This document shows positions 1-9,114 of a stretch of DNA of 64,000 nucleotides, piece after piece; the first letter of the stretch is position 1, and every line of letters begins with the position of its first letter. The notes below the pieces were generated by a model. It did no database searches, was not told the origin of the DNA, and saw only the letters and a program-made list of their open reading frames with translations. The position numbers and the translations under genes were made by a program. The DNA is from Bdellovibrio sp. ZAP7 (lineage in GTDB: Bacteria; Bdellovibrionota; Bdellovibrionia; Bdellovibrionales; Bdellovibrionaceae). Location of the stretch: positions 558,001 to 622,000 of the forward strand of contig NZ_CP030082.1 in the NCBI RefSeq assembly GCF_006874645.1, given 5' to 3'.

Positions 1-777
1 TTGTGCCCGGATCAGGATTTGAATCCTAACAAAATCAAAGTGCGCAGCTATCCCGTGCATGAAGCCCAAGGTTTGATCTGGGTTTTCATGGGCGATAAAG
101 ATTTCGATCTGACAAAGGTTCCGCAACCACCCGTGATGCAGGGATTCCCTGAAGGTAAAAAACCAAATCTTACTTACGTGGTGAATTTCCCATGTCACGT
201 CGATCACGCCGTGATTGGCTTGATGGACCCAGCTCACGGACCTTATGTTCATAAAAGCTGGTTCTGGCGTTCTGAAAAAACCATGCTCGAAAAGAAAAAA
301 CTTTTCGGCCCCGTGGACTTCGGCTTCCAGATGATTCGTCATAAACCATCTTCAAATTCCAAGGCCTATAAATTATTGGGTGGAGTACCGACGACGGAAA
401 TTACTTTCACTCTGCCATGTGTTCGTGTTGAACATATTCAGGTCGGGGAGCGTAAGTTCTATTCTTATACGGCATTGACTCCGGTAGATGAAAAGAACAC
501 GCGTGTCACTCAATTGGCAGTCTGGGATATCCCATGGTTGTCTTTGTTCAAACCTGCAGTCGATAAATTCGGTAAAGTCTTCCTGGGACAGGACATGGAT
601 GCTGTTACTAAGCAACAAGAGGGTTTGAAATACGACCCAAGTCTCATGCTGATCAAGGACGCTGACACCCAGGCAAAGTGGTATTATTCTTTAAAGACGG
701 AATATCACAACGCCTTGGAAGAAAAGCGTCCTTTCGTGAATCCGGTAAAACAAACGGAACTTCGCTGGAGAAGCTAA
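1..777 (+). CDS. Rieske-type oxygenase, C-terminal part (5' truncated by window)
   Basis: The reading frame is open at the left edge, so the gene starts upstream and the first TTG is probably not the start. The 258 visible residues begin with the end of a Rieske domain (YPVHEAQGLIWVFMG). They continue into the catalytic domain of a ring-hydroxylating or PaO/VanA-like oxygenase. DPAHGPYVH (visible residues 76-84) fits the D-x2-H-x4-H mononuclear iron site, with H79 and H84 as likely ligands. The CxH/CxxH 2Fe-2S ligands lie outside the window. Substrate cannot be told; proteins of this family act on aromatic, chlorophyll-like or sterol-like molecules using a reductase partner. The next gene starts 3 bases after the stop, suggesting cotranscription. 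Confidence 0.8.
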   Translation: MCPDQDLNPNKIKVRSYPVHEAQGLIWVFMGDKDFDLTKVPQPPVMQGFPEGKKPNLTYVVNFPCHVDHAVIGLMDPAHGPYVHKSWFWRSEKTMLEKKKLFGPVDFGFQMIRHKPSSNSKAYKLLGGVPTTEITFTLPCVRVEHIQVGERKFYSYTALTPVDEKNTRVTQLAVWDIPWLSLFKPAVDKFGKVFLGQDMDAVTKQQEGLKYDPSLMLIKDADTQAKWYYSLKTEYHNALEEKRPFVNPVKQTELRWRS

Positions 778-779
778 GA

Positions 780-1889
780 ATGCATAAAATTTTTTGGAGC
801 TTGGTTCTGGCAACGGGTCTTACTTGTCAGGCCCAAGCCCTGAGTTTGAAATACGTGGGCGAGACCTCCATCGTCACCGGAGCCAAATTTGATGAAACCA
901 CTATCGGTGGTCTTTCAGGTATTACTTATGCTGACGGGATTTTAAATGCCGTCAGTGATGATAAAGGCCGTTGGGGGGAACCCCGTTTTTATCAGTTCGA
1001 TCTTAAGATTGACGGCAAAGGTGTCACTCTTGTTCCCAAATCCGTAAAATTCGTAAATGGTTTGAAAAAAGAGGGCTCTCGCAAAGCCTTTTTGGATTTG
1101 GAAGGTTTGGTAGCCATGCCTGATGGGGATTTCCTGATTTCCTCTGAAGGTAATAACGATTTAAAACCTCGTTCTATGCCGCGCGTGTTTCGTGTCGCCG
1201 CTGATGGCAAATGGAAATACGATATTACGATTCCTGATAAGTATCTTCCAGAGCGCACAGGACAGCAATCCAAGGGCATTCAAAATAACGGCGCCTTTGA
1301 GGGGTTAACAGCCACTCGTGACGGTAAATTCGTTTTTACTTCACTGGAAGCCCCACTGACTCAAGATATCGATATGGAAACCGAGGCGAATGGTCCCATC
1401 ATTCGTATTTTGAAGTTCGAGGATCGCGGAGCTCAGCGTGGCTATTTTACGCCAGCTGCAGAGTTCACGTATAAAATCGACGCCTTCCATGACAATCAAA
1501 TCGGGCGCGAGATTTTCCGGGGCGTTTCCGAGATTCTGGCTTTGTCAGAATCGAAAATAATCGTTCTGGAGCGTGGAGCACGTATTTACGGTAAGGGCTG
1601 GAAATCCACGGTGGGCTTGTATTTGGCAGACGTAAGCAAGGCCACGGATACGTTGGCTATGGTAAAGCTTGCAGACCACAAATACACACTTGCTGAAAAA
1701 GTGAAGCTGGTGGATTTTGAAACCGATCTGACCAAAGAGCGTGGCAAAAAAGACGTGCAAAATTTCGAAGCCCTGGCATTCGGACCGAATTTGCCAGATG
1801 GACGTCGTACATTGCTGGTGATGTCGGATAATAATTTTTCCAAGAACGAAGTGACTGAGCTTCTGGTTTTTGCAATTGAAGGTGAATAA
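780..1889 (+). CDS. exported phytase-like (esterase-like activity of phytase) protein
   Basis: I chose the ATG at 780, three bases after the oxygenase stop, because it gives a clean signal peptide (MHKIFWSLVLATGLTCQAQA) and a 369-residue protein. An upstream in-frame start at 678 lies inside the oxygenase gene. The sequence has the alternating strand pattern and motifs (GGLSGITYADG, DLEGLVAMPDGDFLISSEG, FEGLTATRDGK) of the phytase-like beta-propeller family PF13449. These are periplasmic or secreted proteins, and a true phytase or phosphodiesterase activity is not proven for most of them. The methyltransferase gene follows after 3 bases, so the first three genes of the window look like one transcript. 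Confidence 0.75.
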   Translation: MHKIFWSLVLATGLTCQAQALSLKYVGETSIVTGAKFDETTIGGLSGITYADGILNAVSDDKGRWGEPRFYQFDLKIDGKGVTLVPKSVKFVNGLKKEGSRKAFLDLEGLVAMPDGDFLISSEGNNDLKPRSMPRVFRVAADGKWKYDITIPDKYLPERTGQQSKGIQNNGAFEGLTATRDGKFVFTSLEAPLTQDIDMETEANGPIIRILKFEDRGAQRGYFTPAAEFTYKIDAFHDNQIGREIFRGVSEILALSESKIIVLERGARIYGKGWKSTVGLYLADVSKATDTLAMVKLADHKYTLAEKVKLVDFETDLTKERGKKDVQNFEALAFGPNLPDGRRTLLVMSDNNFSKNEVTELLVFAIEGE

Positions 1890-1892
1890 GAA

Positions 1893-3200
1893 ATGACGAT
1901 GACAGTTTGGAGACTTCGTACTGGCGCTGATAAACGCATTCGCAGTGGACATCCTTGGGTGTTTTCTAATGAACTGTCAGTGAGCCCCAAAGGATTACCT
2001 CCGGGGACACCTGTGGAGCTTCAAGATGCCAAAGGCCAGTTCCTGGCGCGCGGCTACGGCAATCCTCATTCCTTGATTGCGTTTCGTGCTTTGACTTTCA
2101 ATTCACAGGACAAAGAACCGACTGGTTTCAACTTCCTTCATGATAAAGTTTTAAATTCCTGGAAAGTTCGTAAGGCTGCGGGTTTCCGCGGCAGCTTCCG
2201 TTTGGCTTTCGGTGAATCAGATTATATTCCCGGTTTGGTTTTAGATTACTATGTGATCGATCAGGGCGGAAAGCGTGCTCAAGTATTCGTCGCTCAATTG
2301 GTGACTGCGGGTATGGATCAAGCTTTGCAAAATACCGAAGCATTCTTTCATGGCCTGACTGAAAAAGCCAAAGAGCAAGGTCTTTCTGAATTCGATTGGT
2401 CACAAACTGCTGTGGTCATTCGTAACGACGTGAGCGTGCGTAAGCTTGAAGGCTTGACGGGCAACGAAGCAAAAGTGATCAAAGATCTTCCTGATTTCAA
2501 ATTGGACCATGTCGAAATTCTTTTGAATGCGGCAGCAGACGCCGGCGTTATCAAAATGAGTTGTGATCTTCGTGAAGGTCAAAAAACTGGTTTCTTCCTG
2601 GATCAAACGCACAATATTTACCTGGCGATTAATTTATTTAAGAACTGGGCAAAACAACAAAATACCAAATCCATCCGCATTTTGGATTTGTGCTGTTATG
2701 TGGGTCACTGGTCGACGCAAATCACACGTGCTTTAAAAGCCGAGGGGTTTGATGTGGAAGTTTCCTTGGTGGACGTTTCTAAAACAGCTTTGGCATTTGC
2801 TAAAGAAAATGCCGAGCGTGAAGGGGCGAAAGTCATCGTTCACGAAATGGATGTTTTGGAAGGTCTGACAAATCTGCCGACTCAACAGTACGACATCGTG
2901 ATTGCGGATCCGCCAGCATTTATTAAAGCAAAAAAAGACATCCACGTTGGTAAAGCGGCTTACATCAAAATGAACACGCATGCTTTCCGTTTGGCCAAAA
3001 AGAACGGTTTTGTGGCGTCTTGTTCGTGCTCTGGTTTGCTGGAGGAAGAAGAATTCCGCGATGCCATTCGTAAAGCTTCATTAAGAAATTACTCCGAAGT
3101 GCGCAGTGTTTTGCGTGGTGGCCATGCGGCAGACCATCCAACTTTGATGCAATTTCCTGAGGGTTTCTATCTAAAAATGTACGTTCATTACATCGTATAA
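1893..3200 (+). CDS. rlmI: class I SAM-dependent rRNA methyltransferase, RlmI/RlmK family
   Basis: A protein of 435 residues with an N-terminal PUA-like RNA-binding domain (about 1-75, start RIRSGHPWVFSNEL). A Rossmann methyltransferase domain follows: the SAM motif ILDLCCYVGHWS is near 262-273 and DPPAFIKAK begins at D339. CSCSG near 377-381 holds the cysteine position used in RNA cytosine-5 methylation. Family members such as E. coli RlmI methylate C1962 of 23S rRNA; the exact target here is inferred from family only. The insert between the two domains is longer than in E. coli RlmI. The gene begins 3 bases after the phytase-like gene and ends before an imperfect hairpin. Confidence 0.82.
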   Translation: MTMTVWRLRTGADKRIRSGHPWVFSNELSVSPKGLPPGTPVELQDAKGQFLARGYGNPHSLIAFRALTFNSQDKEPTGFNFLHDKVLNSWKVRKAAGFRGSFRLAFGESDYIPGLVLDYYVIDQGGKRAQVFVAQLVTAGMDQALQNTEAFFHGLTEKAKEQGLSEFDWSQTAVVIRNDVSVRKLEGLTGNEAKVIKDLPDFKLDHVEILLNAAADAGVIKMSCDLREGQKTGFFLDQTHNIYLAINLFKNWAKQQNTKSIRILDLCCYVGHWSTQITRALKAEGFDVEVSLVDVSKTALAFAKENAEREGAKVIVHEMDVLEGLTNLPTQQYDIVIADPPAFIKAKKDIHVGKAAYIKMNTHAFRLAKKNGFVASCSCSGLLEEEEFRDAIRKASLRNYSEVRSVLRGGHAADHPTLMQFPEGFYLKMYVHYIV

Positions 3201-3212
3201 CCGTTCTTAGAG

Positions 3213-3263
3213 GCTTCGCTGGACCAAGGGCTGCTTCGGCCCTTCTGGTTCGTCTGGCGAAGC
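3213..3263 (+). terminator. imperfect hairpin after the rlmI-type gene
   Basis: GCTTCGC (3213-3219) pairs with GCGAAGC (3257-3263), and AAGGGC pairs with GCCCTT around a TGCTTCG loop inside it. Only a short weak T stretch follows (AATTTTCC), so termination is possible but not strong. It could equally be a processed or stabilising 3' structure. Confidence 0.35.
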
Positions 3264-3319
3264 TCAATTTTCCCAATATTTCCTAAGGCTTGAGTGTCGA
3301 ATCCCCGATAAGTTCAGGG

Positions 3320-4444
3320 ATGAAACAGTCGATTCGTAATCTTATTATTTTTAGCATGTTGTTTGGTGTATCGGTGACGGGTCATGCCCAATCTGTCACA
3401 CCTCTTGCAACAACGGAAGTAATCCCGACAACGGCAGCGTCGCCTGTTGTAACTGCAACATCGACGACGACAACTACGACTACGACTTCAACGCAAACTG
3501 TGTTTGACGTTTTCTATGCCCAAATGGCAGCAGAGCAGGCAGCTATCGCGAAGCAAGCGGAAGCGGAAGCCGAGGCTCAAGCCAATGCCCAAAAGCTCGC
3601 GGCTGGCATGCAGTTGGCTTTTAAGTATTGTCCGTTCTTGCAAGAATCCAACGCACAAAAAGCCCGTAAGGGAATCGCGGATATCGGTAAAAAAGCAGCT
3701 GAACAAGCGGATGATGCCAAATCCAAAGATCCGTCCATCAGTCAAAATGGCAAGCAAGAGATTGCCCAGGATAAACAGAGCGCTGACCTAGGCAAGGCCT
3801 GTGAAATCTTCATGAAAGATGGTGGGGAGACGGGCTCGGCCGGAGCGGTTGTGCTTGCGGAAGTCAGGGAAAATAAATCTGCGTTCGATGGGAAAAGACT
3901 GAAAGACATTGCGAAGCTTTGTCCAAATTATTCCAAAATGAGTGAAGAGAAAAAGAACTTGTTCTGGGTTTGGACAATGATGTCGATCGCGAAAGTTGAA
4001 TCATCCTGTGATCCGGGTGCCGAGAATAAAGATGCACCTCATGGCACGGCTTATGGTTTGTTCCAGCTTGGAAAAGATCAATGCGATGGCGCTGATCTTA
4101 AAGACAAAGTTGAGAATACGAAATGTGCGGTCCGTAAATTGGCTTCCGAATTAGCCGAACGCAAAACATTGATTGCGAGTACAGCAACCGGTAAAAATGG
4201 CAATACCAACTGGGCAGCAATTTGTGAAGGTAATGCCAAAGAGTGTGGAAGAAACGGCGACTCGGTTCAAAAAACCAAAGCCCTGATCAGTCAATTTGGT
4301 GCTTGTGGTGGTAGGGTCAGCTCTAATGATGACAATTCAGCCAAGGGTGAAGAAAAGGCTGAAGCGAAGCCTAAAGGTAAACGTTCTCCTTCAGGCAAAC
4401 CTCAAAAACCTCAGAAAAAGGCCATAGAGCCGCAAGTTACTTAA
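3320..4444 (+). CDS. secreted lysozyme-fold (transglycosylase SLT-like) protein
   Basis: The ATG at 3320 is preferred over an in-frame TTG at 3290 because it places a signal peptide at the very N-terminus (MKQSIRNLIIF...VTGHAQ). The protein is then 374 residues. After a Thr-rich and Ala/Gln/Lys-rich low-complexity stretch, the C-terminal half carries the lysozyme-like signature. SIAKVESSCDP contains the presumed catalytic Glu (about E227), and AYGLFQL lies near 244-250. The cysteine-rich NWAAICEGNAKECGRNG segment suggests disulfides. It probably cleaves peptidoglycan glycan strands in the periplasm or after secretion; whether on self or prey wall cannot be told. The tail is Lys/Pro-rich and basic. 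Its 3' end overlaps the convergent kinase gene by 8 bases. Confidence 0.7.
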   Translation: MKQSIRNLIIFSMLFGVSVTGHAQSVTPLATTEVIPTTAASPVVTATSTTTTTTTTSTQTVFDVFYAQMAAEQAAIAKQAEAEAEAQANAQKLAAGMQLAFKYCPFLQESNAQKARKGIADIGKKAAEQADDAKSKDPSISQNGKQEIAQDKQSADLGKACEIFMKDGGETGSAGAVVLAEVRENKSAFDGKRLKDIAKLCPNYSKMSEEKKNLFWVWTMMSIAKVESSCDPGAENKDAPHGTAYGLFQLGKDQCDGADLKDKVENTKCAVRKLASELAERKTLIASTATGKNGNTNWAAICEGNAKECGRNGDSVQKTKALISQFGACGGRVSSNDDNSAKGEEKAEAKPKGKRSPSGKPQKPQKKAIEPQVT

Positions 4445-6950
4445 TATTTTGAGTGATCGCATCCATCAAAGTTTTTTTGCGAATAGGCTTCGTCAGGAAG
4501 CTGGTATTGGGGATTTTTTGGGCGCGCTTCATGGTTTCTTCTAAAGCATCGGCGGTGACCAAAAGAATTGGACGTTGCGGAAGTCCCCGTTCTTTTTCAA
4601 ACGCCCGCATTTTTTCAGCCGCTTCAAAACCATCCATCAACGGCATACGCACATCTAAAACGACAACGTCGCTGGGATTCGCGATGTAAGCCTCCAGGGC
4701 CTCTTTGCCGTTTTGCGTATATTTGATATTCCAAGGCTTGCCATCAAAGTATGCCATATAGAGTTCTTGATTTCCCATGTCGTCGTCAGCCACCAACAAG
4801 TTCAAACCATCAGGAATGATTTTGCGTACGGCTTCCACTTTGGGTTTGCTAAGATCCCGTGTTTCAGTACGGCGAGTGTTCTTACCGTAAAATCCAGTTG
4901 TCAGGAAAACATCCGCTAAAGATAACGGCGAAGAATCCAAAACAGGATCTGTCAGACCAGGATATTTAACCAGGATCTCGTCTTTTTTACCCAACAAGAT
5001 AACGTGTCCGTGCTTGTGCAGTAATTCCATCTCGCTTGCAGCGACATTTCCTGCAGTCGCATCCAGCAGAATCCATTTATTCATCGGCAAAGACGATGGT
5101 TTCGAATTGCGAATCTCGCTGATATAATCAAGCTTGGAATAAATGATCGCCGGATGCATGGCGAGAGGTTCTGCTGCCAGCTGCATATTGATATCTTCGG
5201 AAATCAAAACGAATTCTTTGACCTGATCATCTGGGGAGCGGAATGTCTCCACCCAATTAGAACCATCCAAAACTTCCATATCTAAATCCACGCGGAACAA
5301 AGTTCCTTTTTTAGGCGCGGATTCCACATGCAGTCGACCATTTAACTTGTTAACCAACTCTTTCACGATGGCTAGGCCCAAGCCCACCCCGCCTTCCGAG
5401 AACGCGTAAGAGTTTTCAACCTGAAAGAATGCATCAAAAACTTTGTGAATCTTATCGTCTTGAATGCCAACGCCAGTATCCTCGACTTCAAAACGCAGGG
5501 TCATCGTATGACCTGGCAGCTGCTGGAGTTTGGTCACGCGGAGTATGATGTGGCCTTCGTTCGTGTATTTGCAGGCGTTACGCAAAAGGTTTAATAAAAT
5601 CTGGCGAAGGCGGCTTGGATCGAAATTCACTGAAGCCGGTAAATCAAAGGCAAACTGGGAATAAAGCTGCAGATTCTTTTTGGCACAATCTCTACCGGAA
5701 ATTTTTGCAATATCCGTAAGGAAGTTAATCAGATGCATGCGCTTGGGTTGGACTTGCAATTCGTTCGTGTCGGCTTTGGCTAGATCTAACAAATCCTCGA
5801 TCATCGACAACAGATGGTTACCAGAGGAGCGCATGCTGCTAAGATAGTCGTGAATCTTTTTATCGGTATCCTTTTCCTCACAGAGATCGACCATCCCTAA
5901 AATCAAATTCAAAGGTGTGCGGATTTCGTGAGAGATATTTCCCAGGAAGCGGCTTTTTGCAACCAGGGCTTCTTGCAATTCTTGATGGGCGCGTTCTAGG
6001 TCGTGCGTCTTATCAATAACCAAGCGACCCACGCGACGGTTTTGCTGAACCAAGACCCAGAATAAATAGGAAATGATCAAAGTGATCAAGATACTCATGA
6101 TTCCCGTGATGGTTGAGGCGTTCAGACCCTGAGATTTTTGAAAGTTAAAATGGAAGTGCACTTTCAGCGTTGTTTGCTGAGGCTCTCCCAAGCGCAAAGT
6201 TTGCAACAGGCTGTCGTCGCGGCCGATTTGGCGAGAGATGTTACCCTCCCGAATTGACTTGGAATTGTTATCTGATGTGATGATCCAGGAATTCTGATTC
6301 TTAATGTCTTCAATTTCCAGGGATTCGCTGGTGCGAAGGTCGATTTTTTCAAACAAGGAAACCAAAGGTGCCGTAAAAATGAAATAAATGTTTTCACGAC
6401 TTCTTGATTGCAGAACATAAGTAATCAAAGGAACACCGTTTCGTTCGTGCAAAACGGCCCGGCTGTATTCTTTATTTCTGATGATTTCTTCAATGCCCTT
6501 AATGACCGCAGGGGAGGTCATAGTCTTGCTTTTAATCTCAGGAACTCCCGAGTTCGGGGTATTAATACGTGAAATCAGCTTTAGCTTAGGAGGGGAGGCA
6601 TTGCGTTTGCCCGAAATCTGATAAATTGAAAAGCGCTGAAACACGGTATATCGCAATGATTGCCCCAGAAAGGCCATGTCACGGTAATAGTCAGCAGGAC
6701 GGCTGCCAATATATTCTTCATAGGACTGAATTCTTAGAATACTATTTGATAAGAGGAGATCTAAAGATTGAATGATCTCGCGAGAGCGTTTGATGGACTC
6801 AGCACGCTGATCGGCTTGTTCTCGATCTAACATTCGTTTATGAATATAGAACGAAAGAGAGAGGCCGCAAATCAGCGTCAGAACGGGGATCCACAGAAAA
6901 AATCTTCTGGCTTTTTTTAGAATGATTTTAAGGCCACCGTTACGCTTCAT
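4437..6950 (-). CDS. membrane hybrid sensor histidine kinase with C-terminal receiver
   Basis: The start is placed at the ATG at 6950 (MKRNGGLKII), giving 837 residues; the longer frame would need a TTG at 6983. Layout: membrane segment about 16-32, extracytoplasmic sensor region of roughly 240 residues without a recognised motif, second membrane segment about 279-300, and a coiled linker. The HisKA box ISHEIRTPLN follows with the phospho-accepting His near 341. The HATPase motifs are LLNLLRNACKYTNEG, DTGVGI and GGVGLGLAIVKEL. A receiver with DDD near its start, phospho-Asp near D766 (VVLDVRMPLMDG) and KP near the end closes the protein. A hybrid kinase needs an HPt protein to pass phosphate on; an HPt gene lies divergently next door at 7073, making a His-Asp-His-Asp relay likely. 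Confidence 0.9.
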   Translation of the reverse strand: MKRNGGLKIILKKARRFFLWIPVLTLICGLSLSFYIHKRMLDREQADQRAESIKRSREIIQSLDLLLSNSILRIQSYEEYIGSRPADYYRDMAFLGQSLRYTVFQRFSIYQISGKRNASPPKLKLISRINTPNSGVPEIKSKTMTSPAVIKGIEEIIRNKEYSRAVLHERNGVPLITYVLQSRSRENIYFIFTAPLVSLFEKIDLRTSESLEIEDIKNQNSWIITSDNNSKSIREGNISRQIGRDDSLLQTLRLGEPQQTTLKVHFHFNFQKSQGLNASTITGIMSILITLIISYLFWVLVQQNRRVGRLVIDKTHDLERAHQELQEALVAKSRFLGNISHEIRTPLNLILGMVDLCEEKDTDKKIHDYLSSMRSSGNHLLSMIEDLLDLAKADTNELQVQPKRMHLINFLTDIAKISGRDCAKKNLQLYSQFAFDLPASVNFDPSRLRQILLNLLRNACKYTNEGHIILRVTKLQQLPGHTMTLRFEVEDTGVGIQDDKIHKVFDAFFQVENSYAFSEGGVGLGLAIVKELVNKLNGRLHVESAPKKGTLFRVDLDMEVLDGSNWVETFRSPDDQVKEFVLISEDINMQLAAEPLAMHPAIIYSKLDYISEIRNSKPSSLPMNKWILLDATAGNVAASEMELLHKHGHVILLGKKDEILVKYPGLTDPVLDSSPLSLADVFLTTGFYGKNTRRTETRDLSKPKVEAVRKIIPDGLNLLVADDDMGNQELYMAYFDGKPWNIKYTQNGKEALEAYIANPSDVVVLDVRMPLMDGFEAAEKMRAFEKERGLPQRPILLVTADALEETMKRAQKIPNTSFLTKPIRKKTLMDAITQNIK

Positions 6951-7006
6951 CAAACCCACTCTCACAAACCGGAATGTGAACAATGTTAATTGGGTTTGAA
7001 GGTTTC

Positions 7007-7035
7007 TTCAAACCAATTTAATTTCAGCGTATAAT
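7007..7035 (+). promoter_or_regulatory. candidate sigma70-type promoter for the HPt gene
   Basis: A perfect TATAAT at 7030-7035 lies 17 bases after TTCAAA (7007-7012), a four-of-six match to TTGACA. It sits about 37 bases before the HPt GTG start, in the divergent gap between kinase and HPt genes. Confidence 0.5.
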
Positions 7036-7072
7036 CCTATTGGTAGATTAATGCAAATGAAGGAGCAGCAAG

Positions 7073-7480
7073 GTGGAAATAGATAGTGACTTGGTGGGCG
7101 TCAGCAAGCAGCTTAGAGCGCTTTCGGGCTTCGATTCACATGCGTTTAATCATTTATTAGAGGATACGACGGCCAATACCGTATTACGTATTTTGGCGCG
7201 GTTTTGTGTGTCATTGAATGAATGCATCCCGGCTTTGGAGCGCGGTAGCATTTCAGGTGAGTCTGAGGTGGTTTGGAAGGCTGCGCATAAACTAGCCGGG
7301 TCCGCAGAAATGCTGGGTTTCAAAGAGTTCGGTAAAAGATCTAAAGACCTTAGTTGGCAGCTGAAACAGTCGGAACATATCGGGGAAAATTTAGAAGATG
7401 TAACTCTTTATGTGGCTCAGGCGCGCCAGTTGGCTATACATCTAGAGGCCGTATTTCCTAATCAGAAGCGCTATCTTTAA
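7073..7480 (+). CDS. HPt (histidine phosphotransfer) domain protein
   Basis: A 135-residue single-domain protein. AAHKLAGSAEMLGF contains the HPt signature HKLxGSA with the phosphorylatable His near 72, within an all-helical sequence. The start is GTG at 7073, supported by AAGGAG about 9 bases upstream. It has no kinase or receiver part, so it should shuttle phosphate between the receiver of a hybrid kinase and a response regulator. The divergent hybrid kinase (4437-6950) and the convergent OmpR-type regulator (7458-8165), whose 3' end overlaps this gene by 23 bases, are the obvious partners by position. Partnership is inferred. Confidence 0.85.
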   Translation: MEIDSDLVGVSKQLRALSGFDSHAFNHLLEDTTANTVLRILARFCVSLNECIPALERGSISGESEVVWKAAHKLAGSAEMLGFKEFGKRSKDLSWQLKQSEHIGENLEDVTLYVAQARQLAIHLEAVFPNQKRYL

Positions 7481-8165
7481 TAGTGGCTTTGTAGCCCGCG
7501 CTTAAAACCGTTTCCACTTTGACGGAGCTATCGCTGATCTTTTTGCGCAAGTGGCTGACGTGAGCGTCTACGGTTCTTTCTGTGACGTATTTTCCGATGC
7601 CCCAAACCTGATCGATCAACTGTTCACGGCTGAACACTTGCCCTGGTCGACTGCAAAGAATTTTTAGAATTTTAAATTCAAATGGTGTGAGCTCAACTTG
7701 TACCGAACCTTTTTGATTGCGAACTTCCACGCACATACGATTTGAATCAATAAACAAATCCCCCAGCTGAACTTGTTGCGTATTTTGCTGATAAGATTTT
7801 ACGGCACGTAAACGTGCATCGACGCGGGCACGCAGTTCACTTGAATTTGGTGGCTTGGAAATATAATCATCCGCACCAATACCAAATGCTGCAACTTTAC
7901 TGATGATGTCGTCATCCGTGCTCAGAATGATAATCGGAACAGGCTTTGCTTTAAAGGAATCTTTAAGATCCGGAAGTATCTTCATTCCATTTCCGTCTGG
8001 AAGTGAGATATCAAGCAGTACCATATCGAAACTATCGCGACCCGTTTGCACGATATTAAATGCCTCAGCAATAGATTCGGCTTGGGTAAGACTGTGATCT
8101 TTCAGTACCGAAGTCAGATAGATAAAGAACTCAGAGCTGTCTTCGACGCAGAGAATTTTTGCCAT
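7458..8165 (-). CDS. OmpR/PhoB-family response regulator
   Basis: A 235-residue protein with an N-terminal receiver (VEDSSEF acidic patch at the start, phospho-Asp near D52 in VLLDISLPDG, KPP lysine near 100). A C-terminal winged-helix DNA-binding domain follows (LTPFEFKILKIL, GQVFSREQLIDQVWG, ERTVDAHVSHLRKKI). It should bind promoter DNA when phosphorylated. It is transcribed leftwards from a divergent region shared with the receiver-only gene at 8265 and ends 23 bases inside the HPt gene on the other strand. No kinase is adjacent on its own strand; the hybrid kinase / HPt pair next door is the best candidate donor. Confidence 0.92.
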   Translation of the reverse strand: MAKILCVEDSSEFFIYLTSVLKDHSLTQAESIAEAFNIVQTGRDSFDMVLLDISLPDGNGMKILPDLKDSFKAKPVPIIILSTDDDIISKVAAFGIGADDYISKPPNSSELRARVDARLRAVKSYQQNTQQVQLGDLFIDSNRMCVEVRNQKGSVQVELTPFEFKILKILCSRPGQVFSREQLIDQVWGIGKYVTERTVDAHVSHLRKKISDSSVKVETVLSAGYKATIKDSASD

Positions 8166-8264
8166 ACAAAATGAATTTAAGCAGTGTTTTGCGAAATCAT
8201 CAAATCATTTTAGCACGAAACCCAAGTGCAGCACCGATGATTAACAAAGTTGTAGGAGGTAGCC

Positions 8265-8723
8265 ATGGATACATCACTGGCGCTCGAGAATCAAATTACC
8301 AGCGCGGTTCTATCTAATATGATGTTAGATACTGAGCCATACCGTTTTTTAATAGTAGAAGATGACATGGGCCAATGGCCTCTGTGGGAAAATATAATTC
8401 GATCTGCTTTTCCGAATGCACATATTGATTGGGAGACCTCAGAAGCTGGTGCTGAAGCCCTTTTGAGACATTCATTTCATACAGAGAAACCTTACGATTT
8501 AGTTATTTCAGACGTATTTCTTGACGGCGAGGACACCGGTATTGATTTATGGTCTAGATACGGTGAAGTGTCTGATCACTTCGTCTTCGTTAGCAGTATG
8601 AGTCTTTCGAACTTTGATGCGTTGGTGCATTCCGCCCGCAATACAACAGACAACCTGCCATTTTATCTGCAGAAGCCGCTGCAGGTGCAGAAATGTAAGG
8701 AAATAATTCAAGCGCTTTTATAA
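8265..8723 (+). CDS. receiver-only response regulator (first of a paralogous pair)
   Basis: 152 residues with a single receiver domain and no output domain. EDD near 32-34 and ISDVFLDGE with the phospho-Asp near D83 are present, and QKP near the C-terminus supplies the conserved Lys. A strong AGGAGGT lies before the ATG. It is recognisably similar to the receiver-only protein at 9115. Shared features are VEDD followed by W-E-I, DW before a helix, PY-L, and DVFL-G-TG-DL. The DVFLxGxxTG stretch replaces the usual D-MP--DG loop and appears to be a subfamily trait. Such proteins usually act by protein-protein contact or as phosphate sinks. The HPF-like gene between the two paralogues may be functionally tied to them. 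Confidence 0.85.
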   Translation: MDTSLALENQITSAVLSNMMLDTEPYRFLIVEDDMGQWPLWENIIRSAFPNAHIDWETSEAGAEALLRHSFHTEKPYDLVISDVFLDGEDTGIDLWSRYGEVSDHFVFVSSMSLSNFDALVHSARNTTDNLPFYLQKPLQVQKCKEIIQALL

Positions 8724-8757
8724 GACAGAAAAAACGATTAACCACAGGAGAAACAGC

Positions 8758-9075
8758 ATGAATAATGTAGAACTAAGAACTGAAAATATCGCCCTTTCCG
8801 AAAGAGAACAATTGCTTATCTCATGTGGCCGCGTTTTAGAAAGACTTGCTGCGAATGCACCGTCTGACAGCCGATTGAAATTGGCTGTTGATCATGACGG
8901 CGACGACTTTGTCGTCGATGTCGAATTGGTATCGGGAGAAATGCAATTCTCCGTCGTCGCAGACGCAAAAAGTCCTTTTATGGCCCTTGAGAAAGCCAAT
9001 AAAGAAGTATCTGACCGAATCAAGAAATGGTCCGCAACGCGCTTAGTGGAGACGATGCCAGCATCGGTTCAGTAA
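8758..9075 (+). CDS. small HPF/RaiA-like (ribosome-associated) protein, tentative
   Basis: 105 residues, ATG with ACAGGAG upstream. The predicted order is strand, helix, strands, helix. FSVVADAKSPFMALEKANKEVSDRIKKW matches the end of the hibernation-factor fold in layout: strand, then an (x)(F/Y)xA(I/L)-type helix ending in basic residues. The preceding LKLAVDHDGDDFVVDVELVSGE fits the paired strands. HPF/RaiA proteins bind the 30S decoding region and silence ribosomes in starvation. The basic patch is weaker than in E. coli HPF, so ribosome binding is uncertain. The gene sits between two paralogous receiver-only regulators on the same strand, with gaps of 34 and 39 bases. The assignment rests on pattern resemblance only. 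Confidence 0.55.
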   Translation: MNNVELRTENIALSEREQLLISCGRVLERLAANAPSDSRLKLAVDHDGDDFVVDVELVSGEMQFSVVADAKSPFMALEKANKEVSDRIKKWSATRLVETMPASVQ

Positions 9076-9114
9076 GCACCTGTCGCGACACCAGATCATG
9101 AACAAGGAAGCGTC